From NCBI GenBank assembly GCA_900542765.1, contig UQOX01000015.1, positions 1 through 61,231 on the forward strand: a stretch of DNA of 61,231 nucleotides, given 5' to 3'. This document shows, piece after piece, positions 15,915-25,412 of the stretch. This DNA comes from an uncultured Porphyromonadaceae bacterium (GTDB lineage Bacteria > Bacteroidota > Bacteroidia > Bacteroidales > UBA11471). The position numbers and the translations under genes were made by a program. The number at the start of each line of letters is the position of its first letter. The stretch's first letter is position 1. The notes under the pieces were generated by a model that was given only the letters and a program-made list of their open reading frames with translations, was not told the origin of the DNA and made no database searches.

Positions 15915-18146
15915 ATGAATGAGAAACAATACTTTACCGCCGCCGAGCGCAAAGAGTTCCTTTGTGCCTACCGTGCGTTGTTTGCAACGGCACGTCCTCT
16001 CATCGGGGAAAAAGAATTTCTCTTTTTACGCAAACATATTTCCGAAGCCGTGCTGTCGGGCAGCTATTTGCGCGACGCCAACGGGTTGAACCGGCTGCTC
16101 CGCGACATCGAAACAGCTCTGATACTCTCACAAGAGGTGGGTCTCGACCGCAGCACGTTGGCGGCCGTACTGACTTGCAACCTCGTCGTCGAGGAACGCA
16201 TCGCCTTCGACCGGGTCGAAGACCTCTTCGGCGCCGACTGCGTAAAAATCATTCGCGGCCTCATCAAGGCCAGCAGCCTCTATGCCAAGCAAGAAACCGT
16301 ACAAAGCGACAACTTCCGCAACTTGTTGCTCACTTTTGCCGAGGACGTGCGCGTGATTATCATCATGATTGCCGACCGATTGTGCCTCATGCGCATGATC
16401 AACCACCACCCCAACACCAAGTTCCGCGAAAACGTCGCCTATGAAGCCTCCTTCCTCTATGCGCCGCTCGCCCACCGGTTGGGTCTCTACCGCATAAAAA
16501 CCGAGCTCGAAGACCTCGCCCTGAAATATACCCAGCGCGACGAATACGACCGCATCGCCCACAAACTAAGCGAGACCAAGGAGTCGCGCAACAAATATAT
16601 CCGCGAATTTATCGCCCCCATCAAACAGAAATTACTCGACGCCGGCCTGAAATTCGAGATAAAAGGGCGTACCAAGTCCATATCTTCCATTCTGAACAAA
16701 ATAAGGAAACAAAACGTCGACATCGAAGGCATCTACGACCTATTCGCCATACGCGTGGTACTCGACAGCCCGATAGAAAAGGAGTCGGCCGACTGTTGGC
16801 ACGTCTATTCCATCATCACCGACATGTACCGGCCCAACCCCAAACGGCTGAAAGACTGGCTCTCGGTGCCCAAAAGCAACGGTTACGAATCGCTACACAT
16901 CACCGTATGGGGACCCGGAGACCGCTGGGTCGAGGTGCAAATACGCACCAAACGCATGGACGAAATCGCCGAACGGGGTCTCGCCGCCCACTGGAAATAC
17001 AAGGGGCTGAAAAGCGAGAAAGGCCTCGACGACTGGCTCAACAACGTGCGCGACATACTCGAATCGGGCGACGGAGGCCCCATGGAGTTGATGAAAGAAT
17101 TCCGCATGGACCTCTACGACAAAGAGGTCTTTGTCTTCACCCCCAAAGGCGACCTCTACAAACTGGCCAAAGGTGCCACGCTGCTCGACTTCGCTTTCCT
17201 CATACACAGCCAATTGGGCTGTCGCTGCACAGGCGGCAAGGTCAACGGCAAGAACCAAACCATCAGGTATAAGCTGAAAAGCGGAGACACCATCGAAATA
17301 CTCACCTCGCCCACCCAAAAGCCCAAACAGGAGTGGCTCAACATCGCCTGCACCTCCAAAGCCCGGGTAAAAATAAAACAGGCCCTCAACGAAATCCAGC
17401 ACAAGGAGGCCGAGATGGGCAAAGAGATGCTGAGCCGGCGATTCAAAAATCGCAAAATCGACGTCAACGACGCCATACTCATGAAGCTCATTCGCAAGAC
17501 CGGCTACAAGACCGTGACCGATTTCTATTGCGCACTGGCCCAGGAGCGGCTCGACGTCAACCACATACTCGACCTCTATCACGAGATAGAACACAAGGAA
17601 AACAACGAAGAGTCGACCGAAAACCGCACGGCCGAGAACTTTATCGCCACCCAGCCGGGCGACAGCCTCGGCGAAGACGAACTGGTCATCGACCAAAACA
17701 TCAAAGGGCTCGACTACAAACTGTCGAAATGCTGCAACCCCATTTTCGGAGACAAGATATTCGGGTTCGTCTCCTCCCAGGGAAGCATCAAAATACACCG
17801 CGAGGACTGCCCCAATGCCGAAAATCTGCGCACCCAATTCGGATACCGCATCGTAAAAGCCCGCTGGTCGGGCAAACAAGGGTCGCAATACGCCATCGTG
17901 CTGCGAGTCATCGGCAACGACGACATCGGCATCGTAACCAACATCACGTCGGTCATCTCCAAAGAAAAACGAGTCTCGATGCGCAGCATCGCCATCGACT
18001 CCAACGACGGCCTGTTCCAAGGGCACATCACCGTCCTTGTCGACGACACGACAGCCCTCAACGCCTTGATAAAGAAAATCAAAACCATAAAAGGGGTAAA
18101 AAACGTCGCCCGCGAAACGCCCCTCTACACCCCGAGAGAGTCATGA
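15915..18146 (+). CDS. rel: Long RelA/SpoT homologue, (p)ppGpp synthetase with degenerate hydrolase domain
   Basis: The 743-residue protein controls the stringent response by making (p)ppGpp on starved ribosomes. The N-terminal HD region (about 30-180) lacks the HDxxED signature; around residues 83-97 it reads LAAVLTCNLVVEE, though DRLCLMRM remains, so hydrolysis is probably lost. The synthetase domain is intact, with GRTKSISSI, DLFAIRV, an RXKD motif RLKD (311-314) and GYESLH (323-328). TGS (VFTPKGDLYKLAKGAT), a Cys-rich domain (LSKCCNPI, HREDCPNA) and an ACT domain follow. The start at 15915 is chosen by homology and promoter distance. The next gene overlaps by 4 bp. Confidence 0.9.
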   Translation: MNEKQYFTAAERKEFLCAYRALFATARPLIGEKEFLFLRKHISEAVLSGSYLRDANGLNRLLRDIETALILSQEVGLDRSTLAAVLTCNLVVEERIAFDRVEDLFGADCVKIIRGLIKASSLYAKQETVQSDNFRNLLLTFAEDVRVIIIMIADRLCLMRMINHHPNTKFRENVAYEASFLYAPLAHRLGLYRIKTELEDLALKYTQRDEYDRIAHKLSETKESRNKYIREFIAPIKQKLLDAGLKFEIKGRTKSISSILNKIRKQNVDIEGIYDLFAIRVVLDSPIEKESADCWHVYSIITDMYRPNPKRLKDWLSVPKSNGYESLHITVWGPGDRWVEVQIRTKRMDEIAERGLAAHWKYKGLKSEKGLDDWLNNVRDILESGDGGPMELMKEFRMDLYDKEVFVFTPKGDLYKLAKGATLLDFAFLIHSQLGCRCTGGKVNGKNQTIRYKLKSGDTIEILTSPTQKPKQEWLNIACTSKARVKIKQALNEIQHKEAEMGKEMLSRRFKNRKIDVNDAILMKLIRKTGYKTVTDFYCALAQERLDVNHILDLYHEIEHKENNEESTENRTAENFIATQPGDSLGEDELVIDQNIKGLDYKLSKCCNPIFGDKIFGFVSSQGSIKIHREDCPNAENLRTQFGYRIVKARWSGKQGSQYAIVLRVIGNDDIGIVTNITSVISKEKRVSMRSIAIDSNDGLFQGHITVLVDDTTALNALIKKIKTIKGVKNVARETPLYTPRES

Positions 18147-18994
18147 AACGACACATCACCCATCTCCTGGGAACCGGCATTGCCATACTCGCGTTGTCAT
18201 TGACGGCCTGCAACCGGCACCCACAAGCCAAAGCCTTCTACCTCAAAGCCGAAGAAGCCTTTGTCGCCGGAGAATACCAGGCGGCACAACGCCTCATCGA
18301 CTCCATACCCGAAAGCGACTCCCTGGCCTTCGAATGGATACGCAAAGGAATCACCCTCAACCAACGCATCACACTGGAACAAAACCGACGCAACCTGCAC
18401 TTCATCGACAGCCTCCTCCCCCTTCTGCAAGAAAGCCGGGAAGAAATGATGCCCCAATTCCGATTCATAAAACATGGCAATGACCCCGACGAGGGACGTT
18501 ACGTCTACCTGCACGACCGCCATGCCGGAAGTGCACACACCACCTGCCTACGCATACAACTCACCCCTTCGTTCGAAGCCGAAATCATAAGCGTTTACTG
18601 CGGGAAAGCCCCCCTCCACCATGTAGCGGCCAAAATAGAGCTTCCCGACGGCACCTACGCCCTCACCCCGACAACGCCCTATGACGGAGCCTTGAACTAC
18701 CGTTTCACCTACCAGAACGGGAACCATTGCGAACTGGTGTGCTACCGGGGGCATGAGCTCCGTCCCGTCATCGAGACCATCATATCGGCCAAAGAGAAAC
18801 CGATAAAAGTATCTTACGAAGGCGAATTCCCCTACTCTTACACGCTAAGCGAAAACGACCGCAAAGCCTTCGAGCAATGCTTCCGCCTCTCTTCATTGGA
18901 AAGACGCATCGTCAATCTCGAACGGGAGAAAAAGATTGCCCGGAAAACCGTCGACCTCCTCTCCCGCCAACTCGCGGCGACGGAAGAGCGATAA
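18143..18994 (+). CDS. Lipoprotein of unknown function overlapping the RelA/SpoT gene
   Basis: The gene starts at the ATG inside ATGA shared with the stop codon of rel, suggesting translational coupling. The 283-residue product has a lipoprotein signal ending LTAC, so Cys23 is lipidated. Residues 30-60 form a TPR-like helical hairpin (AKAFYLKAEEAFVAGEYQAA). A central beta-rich part and a C-terminal coiled coil of about 45 residues with heptad-like Leu and charged residues follow. I do not recognise a named family with certainty. The frame is open far upstream within rel, but only this part looks coding. Confidence 0.75.
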   Translation: MKRHITHLLGTGIAILALSLTACNRHPQAKAFYLKAEEAFVAGEYQAAQRLIDSIPESDSLAFEWIRKGITLNQRITLEQNRRNLHFIDSLLPLLQESREEMMPQFRFIKHGNDPDEGRYVYLHDRHAGSAHTTCLRIQLTPSFEAEIISVYCGKAPLHHVAAKIELPDGTYALTPTTPYDGALNYRFTYQNGNHCELVCYRGHELRPVIETIISAKEKPIKVSYEGEFPYSYTLSENDRKAFEQCFRLSSLERRIVNLEREKKIARKTVDLLSRQLAATEER

Positions 18995-19022
18995 AAAAGT
19001 TCCGAAAAATAGAGATAAAGTG

Positions 19023-19053
19023 TTGCACGACAAGAAATATTGTCGTACCTTTG
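19023..19053 (+). promoter_or_regulatory. Promoter of the rpsF-rpsR-rplI operon
   Basis: TTG (19023-19025), a 20-bp spacer and TACCTTTG (19046-19053) match the Bacteroidetes consensus. The rpsF start is 47 bp downstream. Confidence 0.8.
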
Positions 19054-19099
19054 CCCCGCAATTGAAAAAAGTATTAACCAATTCAATCTCAAAATTATC

Positions 19100-19450
19100 A
19101 TGAACCATTACGAAACCGTTTTCATTTTAACTCCCGTTTTGTCTGATGTTCAGATGAAGGAAACGGTAGACAAGTTCAAATCGATACTCACCGAGCAAGG
19201 TGCCGTTATCGTGAACGAAGAAAACTGGGGATTGCGCAAGTTGGCCTATCCTATTCAGAAAAAATCTACCGGTTTCTACCAATTGTTGGAGTTTGATGCA
19301 GAACCTTCTGTCATCGAGAAACTTGAAGTAAACTTCCGTCGCGACGAACGCGTAATTCGCTTCCTCACCTTCAAGATGGACAAATTCGCTGCCGAATACG
19401 CCGCCAAGAGAAGAAATGTAAAATCAGCTAAAGAAGAGAAGGAGAACTAA
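19100..19450 (+). CDS. rpsF: Ribosomal protein bS6
   Basis: bS6 is a small-subunit protein that binds 16S rRNA together with bS18. The 116-residue sequence opens with [14 protein letters not shown] and carries the family segment [19 protein letters not shown]. It ends in a short charged tail. The ATG at 19100 is the homologous start. It heads the classic operon rpsF-rpsR-rplI, with only 2 bp to the next gene. Confidence 0.97.
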   Translation: MNHYETVFILTPVLSDVQMKETVDKFKSILTEQGAVIVNEENWGLRKLAYPIQKKSTGFYQLLEFDAEPSVIEKLEVNFRRDERVIRFLTFKMDKFAAEYAAKRRNVKSAKEEKEN

Positions 19451-19452
19451 TC

Positions 19453-19722
19453 ATGGCACAAGCACAATCTGAAATCAGATATTTGACCCCCCCCTCGGTC
19501 GATGTGAAAAAGAAAAAATATTGCCGTTTCAAAAAGAGCGGTATCAAATATATCGACTACAAAGATCCCGAATTCTTGAAAAAGTTCCTCAACGAGCAAG
19601 GTAAAATCCTGCCCCGTCGCATCACCGGAACTTCACTCAAATTCCAACGTCGTATTGCACAAGCTGTAAAACGTGCCCGTCACTTGGCTTTGCTGCCCTA
19701 CGTAACCGATATGATGAAATAA
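19453..19722 (+). CDS. rpsR: Ribosomal protein bS18
   Basis: This 89-residue basic protein binds the 30S platform next to bS6. Typical segments are [21 protein letters not shown] and the C-terminal [15 protein letters not shown] single Cys near residue 25 in [11 protein letters not shown] is present, as in the zinc-free form. It is the middle gene of the ribosomal operon. Confidence 0.97.
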   Translation: MAQAQSEIRYLTPPSVDVKKKKYCRFKKSGIKYIDYKDPEFLKKFLNEQGKILPRRITGTSLKFQRRIAQAVKRARHLALLPYVTDMMK

Positions 19723-19746
19723 TCTAAAAGTAAGGAGGACACAAGC

Positions 19747-20205
19747 ATGCAAGTTATATTGAAAGAAGATATTCTCAACTTGGGATATAAAGACGATATC
19801 GTTACCGTAAAAGACGGTTACGGCCGCAACTACCTCATTCCGCAAGGAAAAGCCGTTATCGCTTCGGAATCGGCCAAGAAAGAACTCGCCGAGAACCTGA
19901 AACAACGTGCTCACAAACTGGCAAAAATCAAACAAGACGCTCAGGATTTGGCTGCAAAACTCGAAAGTGTAAGCCTTACCATCGCCACCAAAGCCAGTGC
20001 CACCGGAAAAATCTACGGTTCGGTTACCAATATCCAAGTTGCTGAGGCTTTGGCCAAACTCGGGCACGAAATCGACCGCAAGATTATCGTTGTGAAAGAT
20101 GCCGTTAAAGAAATCGGTTCTTACAAAGCCGTCGTAAAACTGCACAAAGAGGTGAGCGTAGAAATCCCCTTTGAAGTGGTTGCCGAAGAGGCTGCTGCCG
20201 AATAA
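19747..20205 (+). CDS. rplI: Ribosomal protein bL9
   Basis: bL9 is an elongated 50S protein. The 152-residue sequence shows the N-terminal domain signature [14 protein letters not shown], a long Lys/Ala-rich connecting helix (about 45-80) and the C-terminal RNA-binding domain with KIYGSVTN. A purine-rich AAGGAGG at 19731-19737 lies just upstream, an unusually strong Shine-Dalgarno sequence for this group. A terminator follows. Confidence 0.97.
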   Translation: MQVILKEDILNLGYKDDIVTVKDGYGRNYLIPQGKAVIASESAKKELAENLKQRAHKLAKIKQDAQDLAAKLESVSLTIATKASATGKIYGSVTNIQVAEALAKLGHEIDRKIIVVKDAVKEIGSYKAVVKLHKEVSVEIPFEVVAEEAAAE

Positions 20206-20233
20206 TTCTCGCAGAGAAAGACTTCATATTAAA

Positions 20234-20262
20234 AAAGAGGACACCCGACGGGTGTCCTCTTT
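20234..20262 (+). terminator. Terminator of the ribosomal operon
   Basis: The perfect 13-bp stem AAAGAGGACACCC (20234-20246) pairs with 20250-20262 around a three-base loop. Beyond it, 20263-20496 holds no gene I can support. Confidence 0.9.
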
Positions 20263-20496
20263 ATATTTATTCCCTGCTGTTCCTTCTCCCGGACAGACCT
20301 TATTTTTTCTTTACTCTGAATGCTCCTTGGTATCACACCGCCACAAGGATTCGATTCCACGGCACACGCCCCAAATAAGGCAATGGTTTTTATCCCTCAT
20401 TTGGGAAAGCATCACATATTAATATATGAGTCGAGAAAAAATTCAGGCAAACCACAGTAGCCCCGGGGAGGGGATTGTAAACAATCACAAAAGTGG

Positions 20497-20847
20497 TCAC
20501 TCGTGTTTTTCCTTGGCCTCCTCACGGGGAATGAATATCGCCGCATATACCTGCAAAATGGTGGCGACAATAAACAGCACGACCCAATCGGTACCCCCTC
20601 GCCAAAACATCAGGGCGGCAGCTCCCATGAAAATCAACGACGAAAAAAGCTCTTGGCGATATAGGCGCCGCAAACGCAAATTCGAACCGGCATAACGGCG
20701 CGTAAGACGGGTCAAGAACATTCCGAGCGAACCGACCGCAAGGAAATAGGCCGGCAGGTCGGGAATAAACGTGTAGGTGGCAGCCCCCAAAAGCACGGCC
20801 ACGGCCGAGCATTGAAACAGGGTATCGGATATTTTGTTTTTTTGCAT
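20497..20847 (-). CDS. Small inner-membrane protein of unknown function
   Basis: The 116-residue protein has about four hydrophobic segments (roughly 10-30, 31-47, 68-82 and 85-105), a basic loop RLTRRYAGSNLRLRRLYRQ after the second, and a charged C-terminal tail. It follows the FtsB/DivIC-like gene by 6 bp, so both are probably on one transcript. No named family is evident to me, and the division context is only suggestive. Confidence 0.7.
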   Translation of the reverse strand: MQKNKISDTLFQCSAVAVLLGAATYTFIPDLPAYFLAVGSLGMFLTRLTRRYAGSNLRLRRLYRQELFSSLIFMGAAALMFWRGGTDWVVLFIVATILQVYAAIFIPREEAKEKHE

Positions 20848-20853
20848 AAGGCG

Positions 20854-21156
20854 TCAATCATCGACAAAGACGAAGACATCTTCGTTGTCGCGTTTCATCT
20901 GGTAGGTTTCCCGGGCAAACTTTTCGAGATTCTCATCGTCAGAGCGCAATTCGTCGAGGCGCGCCCGACTCTCATCGACAATCTGCTGATAATGGTTGAC
21001 ACTCTTGCGCAGTTGCGATATTTGCCGGTCATAGCGGATATTCTGGATAAAGCTATTCTCGTCGATAAAGACCATCTCAAAAATCAATGCGCCCGCGATG
21101 TAAAACATCAGCGGTACACGACGCAACAAGGACCATATCTTCACGAATTTTCTCAT
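20854..21156 (-). CDS. divIC: FtsB/DivIC family septum formation protein
   Basis: This 100-residue bitopic protein has a short basic cytoplasmic start, one membrane helix (about 14-33, LMFYIAGALIFEMVF), and a periplasmic coiled coil (about 45-85). It ends with the FARETYQMKRDNEDVFVF segment typical of the family. Such proteins scaffold the divisome with FtsL and FtsQ. The start MRKFVKIW is chosen from homology; the frame runs 27 codons further upstream. Confidence 0.87.
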   Translation of the reverse strand: MRKFVKIWSLLRRVPLMFYIAGALIFEMVFIDENSFIQNIRYDRQISQLRKSVNHYQQIVDESRARLDELRSDDENLEKFARETYQMKRDNEDVFVFVDD

Positions 21157-21179
21157 TCCTTCAAGCGGGAAAGTTTCCA

Positions 21180-21187
21180 CAAACGTA
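21180..21187 (-). promoter_or_regulatory. -7 box for divIC
   Basis: The minus strand reads TACGTTTG, matching TAnnTTTG, 23 bp before the start codon. No clear TTG is seen at the right distance. Confidence 0.5.
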
Positions 21188-21303
21188 CACAAAGTTTTTG
21201 AAACGGGAAAGTTTTTTCGAACCGAATCTCGCAACACGCGGCATCGGACAGGCGAAGAAAAATAAATCCCGTGGCAAGCGTCGAATAATCAGCGGGGTTT
21301 TTG

Positions 21304-21311
21304 TATCTTTG
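21304..21311 (+). promoter_or_regulatory. -7 box for coaX
   Basis: TATCTTTG lies 18 bp before the ATG at 21330. This supports the internal start over the longer upstream frame. Confidence 0.65.
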
Positions 21312-21329
21312 CAGGCAAAAATCGCCGTC

Positions 21330-22061
21330 ATGCACCTGGTTATCGACCAAGGAAACACCACAATCAAAGCCGCGCTGTTCTCAGGAGAAGGAAATCCCGA
21401 CCGAATAGAACGCATACCACGCCTCACCCGGTCGTATATCGACAAGTTGCTTGCCCGCTACCCGGTGACAGGCTGCATCTACTCATCTGTGGCCCATGCC
21501 GATGCCGAAATTTGCGATTACCTGCAATCGCAAATAGCCCGATTTTTCTTCTTCACTGCCGACACGCCTCTGCCTGTCACCATCGATTACCGCACCCCCC
21601 GCACCTTGGGGAGCGACCGCGTTGCCGCAGCCGTGGGGGCACACGCCGAAATGCCCGACAAGGACCTTCTGGTGGTCGATGCGGGAACCTGCATTACCTA
21701 TGACATCATAACATCTCGGGGGCATTTTCTCGGAGGCAATATAGCTCCGGGCATAAAAATGCGCTTGAAGGCCATGCACAAATATACCGAAAGGCTCCCT
21801 ATCGTCGAGAAAAACGGCGACACCCCACTCGTCGGGTACGATACCGAGACCGCCATGCGCTCGGGAGCCGTATTTGGCGTATGCCATGAAATCGAGGGGT
21901 ATATCTCGCATTTGAAACAGGAATATCCCGAGCTTTTGATTTTTTTAACGGGTGGAGATGCATTTTTATTGGCAGACAAATTAAAAACCGCCATCTTTGT
22001 AGACGATTGTATTGTATTGAAAGGTTTAAACAGAATATTGCATCATAATGTCCAACCATAA
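21330..22061 (+). CDS. coaX: Type III pantothenate kinase
   Basis: CoaX phosphorylates pantothenate in the first step of coenzyme A synthesis. The 243-residue protein has the ASKHA-fold phosphate motif IDQGNTTIK at its start, the family segment TLGSDRVAAAVGA, and the catalytic region VVDAGTCITYDII followed by GGNIAPGIKMRLKAM. The start is set by the family N-terminus and the promoter 18 bp upstream. Its last 14 bp overlap the next gene, suggesting coupling. Confidence 0.93.
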   Translation: MHLVIDQGNTTIKAALFSGEGNPDRIERIPRLTRSYIDKLLARYPVTGCIYSSVAHADAEICDYLQSQIARFFFFTADTPLPVTIDYRTPRTLGSDRVAAAVGAHAEMPDKDLLVVDAGTCITYDIITSRGHFLGGNIAPGIKMRLKAMHKYTERLPIVEKNGDTPLVGYDTETAMRSGAVFGVCHEIEGYISHLKQEYPELLIFLTGGDAFLLADKLKTAIFVDDCIVLKGLNRILHHNVQP

Positions 22062-23316
22062 ATCGGTTTTATACGCATTTATCATTTTTGCGGTGGTCAT
22101 CGGGGCGATGCCCTTGTCAGCCCAAAGCAACATCGACAGTCCCTATTCCCGCTACGGTTACGGCACACTCGACAGCCACGCCATCGGAGCTTCCCGCTCA
22201 ATGGGGGGCGTGGGATATGCCTTGCAGAGCGGAAAGCAAATCAACATAAAAAATCCGGCATCCTATGCAGCCATCGACACGCTCACATTCCTGTGCGACT
22301 TCGGCGTTAGCCTGCAAATTGACCACATGAAAGAAGGTTCTCTGAAAGAGACGCGGACCAATTGGAGTTTTGAATACTTCGCCATGCAATTTCCCATGGC
22401 CCGCTGGTTGGCAGCCACGCTGGGCGTTGTACCTTATTCGACGGTGGGATATGATTACACGGGAAGCATCACCAACGGCACCGCAAGACAGACCGGCGAA
22501 GGCAGCATCAATCAAGCCTTTGCGGGACTGGGTGTCTACCTCTTCAAGGGTTTCACCCTCGGTGTGAACGTCAACTACCTGTTTGGCGACATCACCAACA
22601 GCTCGACATCGATTTCGACCATTGATGCCACCAATGCCACCGTATTCGACAACATCATCGACGTGTCGGATTACCGCATCGAAATCGGAGCCCAATACAC
22701 GGTGCGCTTCAACAAGAAAAACCGCCTCACGTTCGGCGCCGTCTACACACCCGGGAAAAACCTGTTGGGCAAAGGCTACATCAGCGGCGGGAACTACAAC
22801 ACCTCCTCGGGTAGCGTCACCTATTTTCAAAACGACACCATCAACCTCAAAAACGAATATTCCCTCCCCGCTTCATACGGCGGAGGCATAAGCTACACCT
22901 ACGACGAGCGGCTTGCGATAGAGGCCGACTTCACTTTCCAACCGTGGAGCAAAGCGAAATTTGAAAACACGACATCGTATTTCAACAACTCGTTCCAAGC
23001 CGCAGTCGGAGCAGAATACCTGCCGCAGACCTACTCGAACAACTTTTTCCAAAGCGTGCGCTACCGCGCCGGCGTGAATGTAGGCCGCGCCTATCCGCGC
23101 GTGCAATCGAAAACCGGAGAAAACTCCTTGTGGGAGACAGCCATCACACTGGGTGCCGGCATTCCCATGAAACGGAACAAATCGATTATCAACATCTCTT
23201 TTGGATACACCAATCGCAGAACCGCCCCCACCCGGCTGGTAAGCGAGAACGAATTTAAAATCTCCCTGGGACTGACGTTCAACGAAATGTGGTTCTATAA
23301 GAGCCGCCTGCACTAA
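22048..23316 (+). CDS. Outer-membrane beta-barrel protein (FadL/OmpP1-like fold)
   Basis: The 422-residue protein has a signal peptide ending PLSAQ (about residue 26), then SPYSRYGYGTL and SRSMGGVGYAL, which in Bacteroidetes homologues precede a FadL-like barrel. Regular amphipathic strands follow to the end. It overlaps coaX by 14 bp and is followed after 31 bp by lptC, so it belongs to an envelope-related operon. Long-chain lipid or hydrophobic-substrate transport is only a fold-based guess. Confidence 0.78.
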   Translation: MSNHKSVLYAFIIFAVVIGAMPLSAQSNIDSPYSRYGYGTLDSHAIGASRSMGGVGYALQSGKQINIKNPASYAAIDTLTFLCDFGVSLQIDHMKEGSLKETRTNWSFEYFAMQFPMARWLAATLGVVPYSTVGYDYTGSITNGTARQTGEGSINQAFAGLGVYLFKGFTLGVNVNYLFGDITNSSTSISTIDATNATVFDNIIDVSDYRIEIGAQYTVRFNKKNRLTFGAVYTPGKNLLGKGYISGGNYNTSSGSVTYFQNDTINLKNEYSLPASYGGGISYTYDERLAIEADFTFQPWSKAKFENTTSYFNNSFQAAVGAEYLPQTYSNNFFQSVRYRAGVNVGRAYPRVQSKTGENSLWETAITLGAGIPMKRNKSIINISFGYTNRRTAPTRLVSENEFKISLGLTFNEMWFYKSRLH

Positions 23317-23347
23317 CCGATAGCGAACAGGAGACAGCGCGCAAGAG

Positions 23348-24013
23348 ATGAAAAAAGAGACTCACTCCATCGGCATTTCGCAACTCACCGCCACCCTCAT
23401 ACTCGCGGTCATGATACTGGGGTCGGTGTTCACCTCCTGCAAAAAAGAGAAAAAAGCCATTATCGACAGTTTCAGCGACCCCAAAGACGTGCCGTCGCTC
23501 TCGACCTTCGATGTCAACACGCTGATTTCCGACTCCGGAGTCACCCGCTACCGCATACAAGCCAAGGAGTGGCGCGTGTTCGACAAAGCCGACGAGCCCT
23601 ATTGGTATTTCCCACAAGGCATCTTTGTCGAGAAATTCGATTCCGGTTTCAACACGGAATCTTTCATTCTCAGCGACACCGCCATCTTCTACAACAAGCT
23701 GCAACTGTGGCGGCTCAGGGGCGACGTTCGCATCGAGAACATGCAAGACGAACGCTTCTTCACCGAAGAGATTTACTGGAACCAGCAAAAAAAGAGCATC
23801 TACTCCGATAGTGCCATACACATCGAACGCTCTGACAGAATCATTGAGGGCATAGGGTTTGTCTCGAACGAAGCCATGACCCAATATACCATACGCCACA
23901 CGACGGGGATATTCCCCATTAACCAGAACAGGAACGAGGAAGAAAGCTCGCCCAAAAACAGTCCTTCGCGCAATCCCAAAAACAACGCACAGAAATACGC
24001 TCCGAAAAAATGA
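23348..24013 (+). CDS. lptC: LptC-like LPS export protein
   Basis: LptC passes lipopolysaccharide from the inner-membrane LptBFG complex to LptA. This 221-residue protein has an N-terminal hydrophobic segment ending VFTSC (Cys31), so here it may be a lipoprotein instead of a simple bitopic protein. The LptC beta-jellyroll follows, with VTRYRIQAKEW, FPQGIFVEKFD and SDTAIFYNKLQLWRLRGDV. Its stop overlaps the next start by 4 bp. The low-complexity Asn/Ser/Lys tail is not conserved in the family. Confidence 0.87.
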   Translation: MKKETHSIGISQLTATLILAVMILGSVFTSCKKEKKAIIDSFSDPKDVPSLSTFDVNTLISDSGVTRYRIQAKEWRVFDKADEPYWYFPQGIFVEKFDSGFNTESFILSDTAIFYNKLQLWRLRGDVRIENMQDERFFTEEIYWNQQKKSIYSDSAIHIERSDRIIEGIGFVSNEAMTQYTIRHTTGIFPINQNRNEEESSPKNSPSRNPKNNAQKYAPKK

Positions 24014-25311
24014 CATCGACGCTCATTGTCATATCGCTCTTGCTATCCTTTTTCTTTTCGGGAATGGGAGTCGCCTTTGTCTCCGCCAACAAAGTGCGCA
24101 TCGACCTCGACGCCCAAAGCCGGTCGATTATCGGACGCATATTCTCGGTTTTCACCCGACACCAGCAACAGTTTGTCGCCACGCTGCTGGTGGGCAACAA
24201 CATTGCCCTGGTCATTTTCGGCATCTGCGTGGCCAGCCTCACACGGCCTTGGCTGGCCGCCCTGTGGGACCAGCCGCTTTTCATCATCATCGGTCAGGCT
24301 CTCGTGGCCACTGTCGCCATCTTGCTGACCTCTGAATTTTTCTCCAACACGCTGTTTCGCATCAATCCCAACTTCTGGTTACGCCTCCTCGCCATACCCA
24401 CCTATCTCTTCTACCTCATACTCTACCCGGTGACCCGCTTCTCAACAGTCATATCCGACAGCATCTTGCGCCTGTCGGGCATAAAAGTGGAGAAAGAGAC
24501 TCCCGAAAATGCTGTGAGCATCGACGAACTCGACGAGTTCCTACAACAAAGCCTCGACGAGGCACACAACGACCCAAGTGTCGACACCGAGGTAAAAATC
24601 CTGCAAAACGCCCTCGAATTCTCGTCTCGCAACACCCGAGAGTGCATGATTCCACGACCTGAAATCATTGCCGTCAACATCGACGAAACGACAGAAGAGA
24701 GCCTGATAAAACGTTTCTCCGACTCGGGATTTTCCAAAATTCCCGTCTACAAAGACAACCTCGACCACATCATCGGCTATATCCACTCTTCGGATCTTTT
24801 CAAACGTTCGTCCGACTGGAAAACATTGATTCGTCCCATACTCCAAGTGGCCGAAACCATGCCCGCCCAAAAGTTGATGAAACAGCTCATGCAACAAAAA
24901 AAGAGCATCGCCGTCGTCGTCGACGAATATGGCAGCACCTCGGGCATCATCACTCTCGAAGACCTGGTCGAGGAGATTTTCGGAGACATCGAGGACGAAC
25001 ACGACACGCCACGCTACTTCTCCCGCAAAATCGACAACAGCACATACGAATTTTCGGGTCGCATGGAAATCGGCAAAATCAACGAAATATACCACCTCGA
25101 TCTTCCCGAATCGGACGAATACCTCTCCATTGCCGGATTTATCCTGCACGACCACCAGACAATTCCCCAGCCGGGAGAAATCATCGAATGCGGAAAATAC
25201 CGCTTCGAAATCAGCGAATGCAACAACTCCCGCATCGGCCGGGTGAAAATGCACGTCAACGAGCCCGAGCCGAGCAGCGAATCGGAAAAGATTGAAAAGG
25301 AAAAACGATAA
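24010..25311 (+). CDS. CNNM/CorC-family membrane protein with CBS pair (hemolysin-like)
   Basis: The 433-residue protein begins with a DUF21 membrane domain of about four segments (1-150), a CBS domain pair with [11 protein letters not shown] and [25 protein letters not shown] (about 210-340), and a C-terminal CorC_HlyC domain (about 345-425). Members are linked to magnesium or other divalent-cation efflux; hemolysin is a historical label. The ATGA overlap with lptC suggests co-translation. Confidence 0.88.
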   Translation: MTSTLIVISLLLSFFFSGMGVAFVSANKVRIDLDAQSRSIIGRIFSVFTRHQQQFVATLLVGNNIALVIFGICVASLTRPWLAALWDQPLFIIIGQALVATVAILLTSEFFSNTLFRINPNFWLRLLAIPTYLFYLILYPVTRFSTVISDSILRLSGIKVEKETPENAVSIDELDEFLQQSLDEAHNDPSVDTEVKILQNALEFSSRNTRECMIPRPEIIAVNIDETTEESLIKRFSDSGFSKIPVYKDNLDHIIGYIHSSDLFKRSSDWKTLIRPILQVAETMPAQKLMKQLMQQKKSIAVVVDEYGSTSGIITLEDLVEEIFGDIEDEHDTPRYFSRKIDNSTYEFSGRMEIGKINEIYHLDLPESDEYLSIAGFILHDHQTIPQPGEIIECGKYRFEISECNNSRIGRVKMHVNEPEPSSESEKIEKEKR

Positions 25312-25349
25312 AATTGGCAGCAAAATTCACATAGAAACACTTTTTTTTG

Positions 25350-25357
25350 TATCTTCG
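25350..25357 (+). promoter_or_regulatory. Possible -7 box for the PpiD-like gene
   Basis: TATCTTCG is one base off TAnnTTTG and lies 55 bp before the start at 25413. Confidence 0.45.
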
Positions 25358-25412
25358 TGCGCTTTATTGTGAGAAACACCTTGTAACCGAAACTTAAAAA
25401 TAACACACATAA

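Noticed and set aside
17333..18142. Upstream half of a long frame that ends at 18994
   Set aside because: This part lies out of frame within rel and is Arg/Gln-rich nonsense; only the part from 18143 has a signal peptide and normal composition.
20348..20372. GGATTCGATTCC resembling a tRNA T-loop
   Set aside because: The flanking bases do not form the 5-bp T-stem, and no acceptor or anticodon arm can be built.
20171..20695. Two short plus-strand frames after rplI
   Set aside because: They run through the rplI terminator or antisense to the membrane protein at 20497-20847 and have no start signals.
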